A DNA stretch of 64,000 bases from UMGS1958 sp045542415. Its GTDB lineage: Bacteria > Bacillota > Clostridia > UBA1381. The stretch lies in contig JAZQKZ010000018.1 in the NCBI GenBank assembly GCA_045542415.1, positions 45,487 through 109,486 of the forward strand, given 5' to 3'. A program made the position numbers and the translations under genes. Below are positions 43,047 through 50,593 of the stretch, one piece after another; the stretch's first letter is position 1; every line of letters begins with the position of its first letter. Below the pieces are notes generated by a model. That model was not told where the DNA came from and searched no databases. It worked only from the letters and a program-made list of their open reading frames with translations.

Positions 43047-43817
43047 ATGATAAACAAGGTTGAAATATGCGGAGTAAACACATCAAAGCTTCCGGTTTTA
43101 ACAAGAGAGGAAAAAAATGAATTATTTGTAAAAATCAAAAACGGCGATTCTCTTGCCAGAGAGACATTTATAAAAGGCAATTTACGTCTGGTATTAAGCG
43201 TTATTCAGCGTTTTAATAACCGGGGTGAAAATGTAGATGACCTGTTCCAGGTCGGCTGTATAGGTCTTATAAAGGCAATTGACAACTTTGATACTACACT
43301 TAATGTACAGTTTTCCACATATGCCGTACCTATGATTATCGGTGAAATACGCCGATATCTGCGTGACAATAATACAATACGGGTCAGCCGTTCACTTAAA
43401 GATATTGCTTATAAGGCATTGCATATAAAAGAGAAGCTTACCAACAAAAACTCTTCCGAGCCTACAATCAGTGAAATAGCCAAGGAGCTTGACCTACCGC
43501 TTGAAGACGTAGTTTTTGCCCTTGATGCAATAGCCGAGCCGATGTCACTGTTTGAGCCGGTATATCACGATGGAGGCGAAGCGATTTTTGTTATGGATCA
43601 GGTAAAAGACACAAAAAACACAGATGAAAACTGGCTTGAAAACATTGCTTTAAACGAGGCAATGAAGCATTTAGGCAAGCGCGAAAAGCATATACTCAAT
43701 TTACGGTTCTTTAAAGCAAAAACGCAAATGGAGGTAGCTGAGGAAATCGGTATTTCACAGGCTCAGGTATCAAGACTTGAAAAATCAGCATTAAAGCAAT
43801 TACGGAAATATATATGA
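43047..43817 (+). CDS. sigG: Sporulation sigma factor G
   Basis: 256 residues, no pro-sequence. KVEICGVNTSKLPVLTREEKNELF is the SigG N-terminus (Gin/SpoIIAB interaction region), then regions 2 (NLRLVLSVIQRFNNRGENVDDLFQVGCIGLIKAIDNFD) and 3-4 (ISQAQVSRLEKSALKQL). Late forespore sigma. TAAGGAGG six bases or so from the ATG. The 61-bp gap after sigE has an imperfect hairpin around GGGACA/TGTTCC; no separate forespore promoter could be identified. Confidence 0.97.
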   Translation: MINKVEICGVNTSKLPVLTREEKNELFVKIKNGDSLARETFIKGNLRLVLSVIQRFNNRGENVDDLFQVGCIGLIKAIDNFDTTLNVQFSTYAVPMIIGEIRRYLRDNNTIRVSRSLKDIAYKALHIKEKLTNKNSSEPTISEIAKELDLPLEDVVFALDAIAEPMSLFEPVYHDGGEAIFVMDQVKDTKNTDENWLENIALNEAMKHLGKREKHILNLRFFKAKTQMEVAEEIGISQAQVSRLEKSALKQLRKYI

Positions 43818-43819
43818 GC

Positions 43820-43844
43820 AACAGGGTGCCTTTGGCACCCTGTT
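43820..43844 (+). terminator. Terminator of the sporulation sigma operon
   Basis: Perfect 11-bp stem AACAGGGTGCC/GGCACCCTGTT with TTT loop, followed by AAAATTTATC; a weak T tract. Confidence 0.75.
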
Positions 43845-43874
43845 AAAATTTATCAATTATTTTCACAAAATCTA

Positions 43875-43903
43875 TTGAAATTAAACGCAAAATATGGTAT
43901 AAT
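43875..43903 (+). promoter_or_regulatory. Sigma-A promoter of the VOC-SDR pair
   Basis: TTGAAA, 17-bp spacer, TATAAT, 35 bp before the VOC gene. Confidence 0.85.
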
Positions 43904-43937
43904 AAATAAAAATATATTATGAAAGGAAGTTTTTACA

Positions 43938-44327
43938 ATGGTATCAGGTATTGAACATTTAGCTATTGCTTCATATGATACAGCTGCTTTAAAGGACTGG
44001 TATATTAAGGTCTTTGGCGGTAAGGTTGTATATGACAACGGCAAGGGTACATATTTTCTTCAGTTTGCTGACGGAAGCATGATTGAATTTGTTACTGCTT
44101 CAGCGGACAAGATAGAGGATGTAGAGAGAACTGCCGGAATCAGACACATCGCTTTCTCAGTAACACCGAAAGCATTTGATGAAATCGTTCCGATGCTCAA
44201 GGCTGACGAGCGTGTTGAAGAAGTGCACGATGTAACAGAGAGTGCAACAGGCATTAAGACATACTGGTTCAGAGATATCGAGGGCAACTTTGCTCACCTC
44301 ATCTATCGTCCGGACCCGCTTATTTAA
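43938..44327 (+). CDS. VOC superfamily (glyoxalase/dioxygenase-like) protein
   Basis: 129 residues. Beta-alpha-beta-beta-beta repeats of the vicinal-oxygen-chelate fold: GIEHLAIASYDTAALKDWYIKVFGGKVVYD, SMIEFVT, IRHIAFSV and YWFRDIEGNFAHLIYRP with the usual metal-site His and Glu. Family includes glyoxalase I and lactoylglutathione-like lyases; the neighbour SDR suggests a sugar-acid pathway role, which is inference. AAAGGAAG ribosome site. Likely in one operon with the SDR (62 bp apart). Confidence 0.85.
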   Translation: MVSGIEHLAIASYDTAALKDWYIKVFGGKVVYDNGKGTYFLQFADGSMIEFVTASADKIEDVERTAGIRHIAFSVTPKAFDEIVPMLKADERVEEVHDVTESATGIKTYWFRDIEGNFAHLIYRPDPLI

Positions 44328-44389
44328 GTTTATAACAAGATTTTTCTTGTTACATATTACAAAGTAAATTATTAAGGGAGGATTTTCCA

Positions 44390-45193
44390 ATGGATTATTT
44401 AAAGAGTTTCCGTCTTGACGGTAAGGTTGCACTCGTAACAGGTGCTTCATACGGTATTGGCTATGGTATTGCTAAGGCAATGGCAGGTGCAGGTGCTACT
44501 ATCACATTCTGCGATATTAAGCAGGAGTTTGTTGACAAAGGCTTAGAGGCTTATAAGGCAGACGGCATCGAGGCTCATGGCTATGTTTGTGACGTTACTA
44601 ACGAGGACATGGTAAATGAGATGATCGCAAAAATCGAGGCTGAGGTTGGTGTTGTTGATATCTTAGTAAACAATGCAGGTATCATCAAGAGAATTCCGAT
44701 GCACGAGATGAGCGCTGACGAGTTCAGACAGGTTATCGACGTTGACTTAAACGCTCCGTTTATCGTATCAAAGGCAGTTATTCCGTCAATGATCAAGAAG
44801 GGCCACGGTAAGATTATCAACATCTGTTCAATGATGTCAGAGTTAGGTCGTGAGACAGTTTCAGCTTACGCTGCAGCTAAGGGCGGCTTAAAGATGCTTA
44901 CAAGAAACATCTGTTCAGAGTACGGCGAGTATAACATTCAGTGTAACGGTATCGGACCGGGTTACATCGCTACTCCGCAGACAGCTCCGTTAAGAGAGAC
45001 ACAGCCGGATGGTTCAAGACACCCGTTCGACCAGTTTATCTGTGCTAAGACACCGGCAGGCAGATGGCTTGATCCGGACGAGCTTGGCGGCCCGGCAGTA
45101 TTCCTTGCATCAGATGCATCAAATGCTGTAAACGGTCACATTCTCTATGTTGACGGCGGTATTCTCGCTTACATCGGCAGACAGCCTAAGTAA
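44390..45193 (+). CDS. Short-chain dehydrogenase, gluconate 5-dehydrogenase/KduD-like
   Basis: 267 residues. Classical SDR: VALVTGASYGIGYGIAKAMAGAGATI (NAD(P) binding), DILVNNAGIIKRIPM, catalytic Ser of NICSMMSELG with YAAAKGG (Y-x-x-x-K), and PGYIATPQT. The IKR-x-P after NNAG is typical of the KduD/IdnO group that reduces keto-sugar acids, for example 2-dehydro-3-deoxygluconate precursors from pectin (5-keto-4-deoxyuronate to DKI-reduced forms). Exact substrate not proven. GGGAGG site; strongly biased codons suggest high expression. Confidence 0.85.
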   Translation: MDYLKSFRLDGKVALVTGASYGIGYGIAKAMAGAGATITFCDIKQEFVDKGLEAYKADGIEAHGYVCDVTNEDMVNEMIAKIEAEVGVVDILVNNAGIIKRIPMHEMSADEFRQVIDVDLNAPFIVSKAVIPSMIKKGHGKIINICSMMSELGRETVSAYAAAKGGLKMLTRNICSEYGEYNIQCNGIGPGYIATPQTAPLRETQPDGSRHPFDQFICAKTPAGRWLDPDELGGPAVFLASDASNAVNGHILYVDGGILAYIGRQPK

Positions 45194-45209
45194 TTGAAGA
45201 AACGACAAA

Positions 45210-45228
45210 ACGGCGGATTTTCCGCCGT
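45210..45228 (+). terminator. Terminator of the VOC-SDR operon
   Basis: Stem ACGGCGGA/TCCGCCGT with TTT loop and CTTTTAT tail, between convergent genes. Confidence 0.85.
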
Positions 45229-45231
45229 CTT

Positions 45232-45816
45232 TTATACATCTGCTATCAATCGCCCTGCCCTGTATATCTTACCACACAAATATTTTCCGTCTTCTGTTGG
45301 CTCAACAATAAAATCATATTCAGACAATCGTCTTTTATCTATCTCTTCGTAAATAACAGGTGTACAATATTTCGAACTTCCACCATATGCAATAAGGTAC
45401 AGAAAAAAATTCAAAATATAGCTCCAATTATCATCCTCAACTTCATTAAATACAGAAAATGCTACATAATCAAATAATGATTCATCATCACCAACAATAT
45501 TGGGATTTGCACCGCTTTCTAAAAGCATTTGTGTGATATACAGCAATTCTGACTGATTCGTTTCAAAAAAGTTGTAATACTGTAAATTCCACAACGCCGG
45601 GAGATCATCTTCCGGAAAGAAATTCGGGTCTGCACCGTTTTTCAATAACAGCTTAATCATATCAGTATTTTCGTATTCCACTGCCGTAATTAAGAATGTT
45701 GTATGCTCATCCAAAATAATGCTGTTCAAATCTACATTTTTGATTAACTCTTTTGCTATTTCAGTATTAAATTCTTTTTCTTTGCATAATTCAAACAATC
45801 TCTTAGAATAATTCAC
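45232..45816 (-). CDS. Ankyrin-repeat protein
   Basis: About 194 residues. Ankyrin repeats are visible in the middle: TTFLITAVEYENTDMIKLLLKNGADPNFF and LYITQMLLESGANPNIVGDDESLFDYVAF. No signal peptide. GTG 45816 is chosen because AAAGGTGG lies seven bases before it; a longer frame from 45900 lacks a ribosome site. Ankyrin proteins of this size often serve as immunity proteins in polymorphic-toxin loci, and the neighbours are also small cytosolic or membrane proteins, but no toxin is seen. Left of the direct-repeat-bounded segment. Confidence 0.75.
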   Translation of the reverse strand: MNYSKRLFELCKEKEFNTEIAKELIKNVDLNSIILDEHTTFLITAVEYENTDMIKLLLKNGADPNFFPEDDLPALWNLQYYNFFETNQSELLYITQMLLESGANPNIVGDDESLFDYVAFSVFNEVEDDNWSYILNFFLYLIAYGGSSKYCTPVIYEEIDKRRLSEYDFIVEPTEDGKYLCGKIYRAGRLIADV

Positions 45817-45847
45817 AGTATTACCACCTTTATTTTCTAACTCTGAA

Positions 45848-45871
45848 ATAATTATACTTCTATGGTATAAT
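45848..45871 (+). repeat. 24-bp direct repeat, left copy
   Basis: Begins ATAATTATACTTCTATGG and ends TATAAT; identical to 48136-48159. Here it lies upstream of the ankyrin gene in the plus orientation, so it is not that gene's promoter. Flanks the right-hand immunity-like cluster with its partner. Confidence 0.95.
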
Positions 45872-45921
45872 CCAGATACAAATATTTTTTGCGATAACAT
45901 GTGTCATGTTAGTACAAAAAA

Positions 45922-46335
45922 TTATTTGTATGTCCAATAATTATTACTACAAGGTTTATGTTCATCACAAACATCAAATAATGTCCTATGTCGTTTTTCT
46001 AATTCTTCTCCATCTTCCATTATAGGAAGTAGATCCTCTTTACATTTCAGCTCAAAATCATTGACGCAAAAGATTTCATTATCTTGGTCACCATAAGGAC
46101 AAAAGTTTCCATATCTACAAGTGTAGCATGAATATATTTCGTATCTATCAGATAATACTTTGGAGAGTTTTCTAAAAACACTTTCTGCACAGTCGCCAGA
46201 TACTTCAATTATGTTTTCATCCATAATCAATTTGACTTTTGCTAAATCATTATCTTCATCGAATTGGTATTCAACATCAACAGCTACAATTTCATCTGAC
46301 GATTTTAGGTATAATGAATATTTTTCTGTTTTCAA
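45922..46335 (-). CDS. Small Cys-rich cytosolic protein, immunity-like, unknown function
   Basis: About 137 residues. A beta-rich N-terminal half (YSLYLKSSDEIVAVDVEYQFDEDND) precedes the conserved-looking Cys motif SCYTCRYGNFCPYGDQDNEI and later CVNDF, CKEDL, RTLFDVCDEHKPCSNNYW; I have seen such CxxCxYGNFCPYGDxDNEIFC proteins near toxin-immunity arrays, from memory. Start uncertain: TTG 46335 (AAAGGAG 11 bases before) or a TTG at 46359. Encoded inside the direct-repeat-bounded segment. Confidence 0.65.
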   Translation of the reverse strand: MKTEKYSLYLKSSDEIVAVDVEYQFDEDNDLAKVKLIMDENIIEVSGDCAESVFRKLSKVLSDRYEIYSCYTCRYGNFCPYGDQDNEIFCVNDFELKCKEDLLPIMEDGEELEKRHRTLFDVCDEHKPCSNNYWTYK

Positions 46336-46341
46336 TACACT

Positions 46342-46455
46342 TATATCTCCTTTCTCCAAATTTCGACACTATTTACTATGTGGGACAGACTGTTTAGATG
46401 CAATCCCTCTTTCAATGAAAGTTCATATTAAGTTAAGACCAAAAAGTATCATTTG
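46342..46455. repeat. Recurring leader sequence, copy 1
   Basis: About 110 bp upstream of the Cys-rich gene; shares CTCCTTTC-(T/G)CCAAATTTCGAC and TCA-YAT-YAAGTTA...CAAAAA-TATC with 46870-46975 and partly with 47341-47400. On the coding strand the shared block carries the ribosome site. See findings. Confidence 0.6.
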
Positions 46456-46466
46456 AAAAAATATAA

Positions 46467-46823
46467 TTATTTTCTTTCCTTGTTTTCTATATACTTAATA
46501 CGACTTTCAATACCCGTCAAAATTGCTATGTAAATAACTTCAACTATCATTTCTAATTGCACGACAGCTTCTCCCATACTATCCCAATATACATACTTAA
46601 AATATAACTGTCCACAAATATATATTCCAATAGTGGCAAATATTGTTAAACACACATTATACCATATTAGTTGTCTTATATTTGGGGCAAATTTAGTATT
46701 TATCATTGTCATAACAAGCCAAATAGGCAGCATAAATATTGCAACATTACCGCCTTTTCTAAACAAAACCAAAAAAGGTATAATTAATAAAGCATTCAGT
46801 ATAGTTAAAATTATTTTCTTCAT
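46467..46823 (-). CDS. Small membrane protein, unknown function
   Basis: 118 residues; three to four hydrophobic stretches (IILTILNALLIIPFLVLF, NVAIFMLPIWLVMTMI, WYNVCLTIFATIGIYICG, IVEVIYIAILTGI). ATG 46823 follows AAAGGA by nine bases; a longer frame from 46841 lacks one. No known domain. Lies in the immunity-like cluster, so an inner-membrane immunity function is possible but unproved. Confidence 0.65.
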   Translation of the reverse strand: MKKIILTILNALLIIPFLVLFRKGGNVAIFMLPIWLVMTMINTKFAPNIRQLIWYNVCLTIFATIGIYICGQLYFKYVYWDSMGEAVVQLEMIVEVIYIAILTGIESRIKYIENKERK

Positions 46824-46869
46824 TTCAGCACATCCTTTCAAAGCCTCCCTTTAGGCAAGGGAGACGTTT

Positions 46870-46975
46870 CTCCTTTCGCCAAAATTCGACATCCTTTATA
46901 TAAAGACTGTATAATCTGGATGCCAATGTTTTTACAAGGTAGCTCACATCAAGTTAGTGTCAAAAAACTATCGCT
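46870..46975. repeat. Recurring leader sequence, copy 2
   Basis: Homologous to 46342-46455. The left-hand neighbour 46840-46862 forms a short hairpin GCCTCCCTTT-AGGC-AAGGGAG, a typical intergenic repeat of gut Clostridia. Confidence 0.55.
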
Positions 46976-46980
46976 TACAA

Positions 46981-47334
46981 TTATCTTATATACGGCCAAA
47001 TAAACCCATCTGCATTTCCTGTTTTTGAATATACAGCATCATAATAATCAAAAATCCAATTACCATCATCATTTTTTGTAAAGTAATAAAGTAAACCAAC
47101 TTCATTCAAGTCATTTTCAAAAACAGCATATACTTTAGCATAATTATTGTTATACTTTAAAACTTTTATATTGCAATCATCTAAATATCTTTCGCCACCA
47201 ATATCGTGTATTTTTGTATTCTTGAAAATTTCACCGTATTTATGAGTATTATATTCGCACATATCAATTGAACAAATCCAAAATAGCACAAACGCTGATA
47301 TTATGATCAAAACAACTATTTTAAGTTTCTTCAT
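46981..47334 (-). CDS. Small membrane-anchored protein, unknown function
   Basis: 117 residues. N-terminal hydrophobic segment (KLKIVVLIIISAFVLFWICS) anchors it; the rest is a small alpha/beta domain with YYFTKNDDGNWIFDYYDAVYSK. ATG 47334 is chosen (GGA about nine bases before); an in-frame TTG at 47355 is less likely. No recognised family. Third gene of the cluster. Confidence 0.6.
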   Translation of the reverse strand: MKKLKIVVLIIISAFVLFWICSIDMCEYNTHKYGEIFKNTKIHDIGGERYLDDCNIKVLKYNNNYAKVYAVFENDLNEVGLLYYFTKNDDGNWIFDYYDAVYSKTGNADGFIWPYIR

Positions 47335-47340
47335 GTTCAT

Positions 47341-47400
47341 GCTTCCTTTCGTCAAATTTCGACAATCTTACTAGACTCACGTCAAATCAGAGTAAAAAAA
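47341..47400. repeat. Recurring leader sequence, copy 3 (short)
   Basis: CTTTC-GTCAAATTTCGACAATCTTA shares the ribosome-site block with the two longer copies; the distal half is only partly alike (ACGTCAAATCAGAGTAAAAAAATAT). Confidence 0.5.
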
Positions 47401-47511
47401 TATTTACTGTATATTTCCCAACAAATCCCGAACAGACTCATCCGGTTTTGCAATCAGTGAACAAATCAGATGTAAGTTATTTTAACATATGATTCATTAC
47501 GAATACAAAAC

Positions 47512-47949
47512 TCAACCTACAAATTCACGAAATTCAAAAGTTGCAACATCTAAATCAACCGGTTTACCTTTATACATCATCGGAAACTTTGTCTTAGCTT
47601 CTTCTTCGGTACATTCTCCGATACGAACTAATATTTCATTATTCCGGTCAAGGGTCTGAGAAAAGGTGTGCAGCATTTGGGTAATAATTTTTTTTGAGAA
47701 AGCATACAACTCGTCTATCTCATTTTCATTTTCTGCGTAACAATACATTTTACTGAAAAGGAATAAAATTTCTTTTGGGACTGTATCTTTCACCCCATAT
47801 TCCTTGAATAGTTCATAAGTTAATTTTGTAACCTCGCAAAAGCCGTCATAATCAAACGTCCCTGTTGTACATTCTTCGCATAAATCTTCCCAACATTTTT
47901 CTAACGCTTTAACATCAAACTTATCTTTCGGTATATAATACTTATCCAT
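47512..47949 (-). CDS. Small cytosolic protein, unknown function, immunity-like
   Basis: 145 residues, no membrane segments, mainly helical and acidic. Notable: CWEDLCEECTTGTFDYDGFCEVTKLTYELF and FREFVG at the C-terminus. GGAG precedes the ATG by eight bases. No family recognised. Right-most gene of the cluster; its promoter is not obvious, and the 270-bp gap to the ATPase holds the right copy of the direct repeat. Confidence 0.65.
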   Translation of the reverse strand: MDKYYIPKDKFDVKALEKCWEDLCEECTTGTFDYDGFCEVTKLTYELFKEYGVKDTVPKEILFLFSKMYCYAENENEIDELYAFSKKIITQMLHTFSQTLDRNNEILVRIGECTEEEAKTKFPMMYKGKPVDLDVATFEFREFVG

Positions 47950-48130
47950 CTCTTAAGCTCCTTTTCTTTTTATTTACACATATATTATACTCTTCATTAT
48001 GTACCTTTTTCTGTACATCTGTTGTATAATTCACACATACTTTCACACCTTGCTTGAATTCATTATACCATACCAAACCATCCTTTTTCAACACATATTT
48101 TAACAATTCTTAAACTTTTTGTATTATCCG

Positions 48131-48159
48131 TTGCTATAATTATACTTCTATGGTATAAT
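48131..48159 (+). promoter_or_regulatory. Sigma-A promoter of the P-type ATPase, containing the right direct-repeat copy
   Basis: TTGCTA, 17-bp spacer, TATAAT; the 24-bp repeat (48136-48159) covers spacer and -10. The ATG follows 61 bp later after AAAGGAGG. Confidence 0.8.
48136..48159 (+). repeat. 24-bp direct repeat, right copy
   Basis: Identical to 45848-45871. The distance between copies is 2,288 bp. Confidence 0.95.
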
Positions 48160-48220
48160 TTAGATTACAGATAAGAGATAATAACGAATAGATAACAACT
48201 ATCAGAAAGGAGGCGGTAAA

Positions 48221-50563
48221 ATGGATATTGAACGCTATTCACCATCTGCGGATTGCGGGCTTACCGATTTGCAGGTACAATCACGCATTGATGCTGATTT
48301 GACAAATGCGGTAAGTAATTTTAATTCGCACACAATCGGCGAGATTATTTTAAAAAATCTTTTTACCTATTTTAATCTCATTTTTGCCATACTTGCCGCC
48401 CTTTTGATACTTGTCGGCAATTACAAGGGGCTAACCTTTATGCCTATAATTATTGCAAATACATTAATCGGTATCATTCAGCAAATCCGTTCAAAACGCA
48501 CGCTTGACAAGCTGAATATGCTTCATGCACCGCAGGCTCATGTTATCCGCAACGGCACTCTTTCTACTCTTGCAGTTCACGAAACAGTGCTTGATGATGT
48601 GGCAGTATTCTCTGCCGGAAACCAGATTTATGCTGATGCAATCATACTTGATGGCGAAGTGCTTGTCAACGAATCCCTGCTTACGGGTGAAGCTGATGAA
48701 ATTTTAAAGCATTCAGGCGATATGCTTATGTCTGGCAGCTTTATAATATCCGGCGAATGCCGAGCAAGACTTGATAAGGTCGGTGACAACTCATATATCT
48801 CAAAACTCTCCGCACAGGCAAAGCAGCTTGATGAACGTGAGCATTCAAAAATGCTCTATGAGCTTAACCGACTTATAAAATTTGTCGGAATCGTAATTAT
48901 TCCTATCGGTATAATAATGTTTTGTGAGCAGTTTTTTTATGCTCATCTGCCGTTACAGGACTGCATCAGTGCAATGGTTGCGGCACTGCTGGGAATGATT
49001 CCCGAAGGACTGTATCTGCTTACTACTGTCGCACTTACACTAAGCGTAATGCGACTTGCACGCAAAAAAGTTCTTGTGCATGATATGTCGTGCGTTGAAA
49101 CACTTGCCAGAGTTGATGTACTGTGTCTGGATAAAACCGGAACCATTACAGAAAACACAATGAAGTTAAGCAAGCTTATACCACTAAACGGTACTGATGA
49201 AAATGAATTCAGCACTCTTATAGGTTGTTTTGCCACTTCAATGAACGACGATTCAACAACAATTACGGCAATAAAAAATCATTTCGGAAATAACTATAAA
49301 AAGGCAGAAAAAATCTTTCCTTTTTCGTCAAGCAATAAATTTTCTGCTGCAATAATAGACTCTAATGCCTATATTTTAGGTGCGGCAGAGTTTGTTCTCG
49401 GTGATGATTTTCCCCTTTACCGTAACGTTATTGACGCCCAATCCGGAAAAGGCAGGCGTGTTATTGTATTTGCCCGATATTGCGGAAACAATTTTAACGG
49501 CAGGCTCACTGATAAAGTTCAGTTACTTGGACTAATAATTCTTCAGAATAAAATACGCAAAAACTGTTCTGAAATTTTTAAATATTTCTATTCTCAAGGC
49601 ATTGATATAAAGGTAATTTCGGGCGATAATCCGATTACGGTTTCTGAAATTGCGAAAAAGGCAAATATAAAGAATTGGGACAAGTATGTAGATGCATCTA
49701 CACTCGATGACGATGAAATTGCAGACGCAGTAAAGAATTACACCATTTTCGGACGAGTTACCCCGCAAATGAAACGAAAGCTTGTGCATGCACTTCAGAA
49801 TAACGGCAATACCGTTGCCATGACCGGCGACGGAGTAAATGATGTGCTTGCCTTAAAGGATGCTGATTGTTCAATTGCAATAGCAACAGGCTCGGAAGCG
49901 GCACAGCAGGTTTCACAGCTTGTACTGCTTGATTCAGATTTCTCACATATGCCGCAAATACTGCATGAGGGCAGGCGGGTTGTAAACAACATTGAACGCA
50001 GTGCCGGACTGTTTCTTATAAAAAACATATTCTCTTTCCTGCTTGCACTGTTTGCTATGCTTACGCTGTCACAATATCCGCTTGAGCCGTCACAGGTGTC
50101 GCTGATAAATGCGTTTACAATCGGAATACCTGCATTTTTACTGGCACTGGAGAAAAACAATTCGCTTATCAAGGGTAGCTTTATAAAAAATATCGTTATA
50201 AAAGCATTGCCTGCGGCACTTACTAATTTCTTTACAATTTCTGCACTTATAATAGCAGGAAGATTTTTGAAAATGAGCGATGAAGCAATTTCAACCGTTA
50301 CAACGCTCACACTTGCAGCAGTCGGGTTTATGGTATTGTTTAAGATAAGCAGACCGTTTAACCGTTACAAGGCGATATTGGTGCTGTTGATGCCGATTGG
50401 CTTGTATTTTTCTGCTCATTATTTCAGAGGAATATTTGAGCTTCAAAAGATGGACTCAGGGATTTTAATTCCGTTTGCAATCTTTAGTGTACTTGCATTT
50501 TTGCTTTACACCTCGCTTACTTTTACTTTGAATATGATTGAGATAAGATTTTCAAAAAAATAG
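48221..50563 (+). CDS. Cation-transporting P-type ATPase, CtpE-like
   Basis: 780 residues, about 10 membrane helices. Actuator LLTGEADE, phosphorylation site D304 in CLDKTGTIT, nucleotide domain K-x-x-x-F of FPFSSSNKFSA, and hinge AMTGDGVNDVLALKDAD. The membrane motif GMIPEGLYLLTTVAL and the TGEAD form are those of the CtpE subgroup, of which the mycobacterial member is a calcium importer; ion here is inferred. Short N-terminal (no heavy-metal domain). AAAGGAGG site; monocistronic behind its own promoter and convergent with the PL11 gene. Confidence 0.9.
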   Translation: MDIERYSPSADCGLTDLQVQSRIDADLTNAVSNFNSHTIGEIILKNLFTYFNLIFAILAALLILVGNYKGLTFMPIIIANTLIGIIQQIRSKRTLDKLNMLHAPQAHVIRNGTLSTLAVHETVLDDVAVFSAGNQIYADAIILDGEVLVNESLLTGEADEILKHSGDMLMSGSFIISGECRARLDKVGDNSYISKLSAQAKQLDEREHSKMLYELNRLIKFVGIVIIPIGIIMFCEQFFYAHLPLQDCISAMVAALLGMIPEGLYLLTTVALTLSVMRLARKKVLVHDMSCVETLARVDVLCLDKTGTITENTMKLSKLIPLNGTDENEFSTLIGCFATSMNDDSTTITAIKNHFGNNYKKAEKIFPFSSSNKFSAAIIDSNAYILGAAEFVLGDDFPLYRNVIDAQSGKGRRVIVFARYCGNNFNGRLTDKVQLLGLIILQNKIRKNCSEIFKYFYSQGIDIKVISGDNPITVSEIAKKANIKNWDKYVDASTLDDDEIADAVKNYTIFGRVTPQMKRKLVHALQNNGNTVAMTGDGVNDVLALKDADCSIAIATGSEAAQQVSQLVLLDSDFSHMPQILHEGRRVVNNIERSAGLFLIKNIFSFLLALFAMLTLSQYPLEPSQVSLINAFTIGIPAFLLALEKNNSLIKGSFIKNIVIKALPAALTNFFTISALIIAGRFLKMSDEAISTVTTLTLAAVGFMVLFKISRPFNRYKAILVLLMPIGLYFSAHYFRGIFELQKMDSGILIPFAIFSVLAFLLYTSLTFTLNMIEIRFSKK

Positions 50564-50590
50564 CAGGCAGTACTCTGCCTGTTATTTTTC
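50563..50590. terminator. Terminator between convergent ATPase and PL11 genes
   Basis: 8-bp stem GCAGGCAG/CTGCCTGT with TACT loop, overlapping the ATPase stop and followed by TATTTTTC. Confidence 0.8.
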
Positions 50591-50593
50591 GTA

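Noticed and set aside
45232..48160. Prophage or transposon in the small-gene island
   Set aside because: No integrase, transposase, terminase or structural gene is visible; only repeats and small genes.
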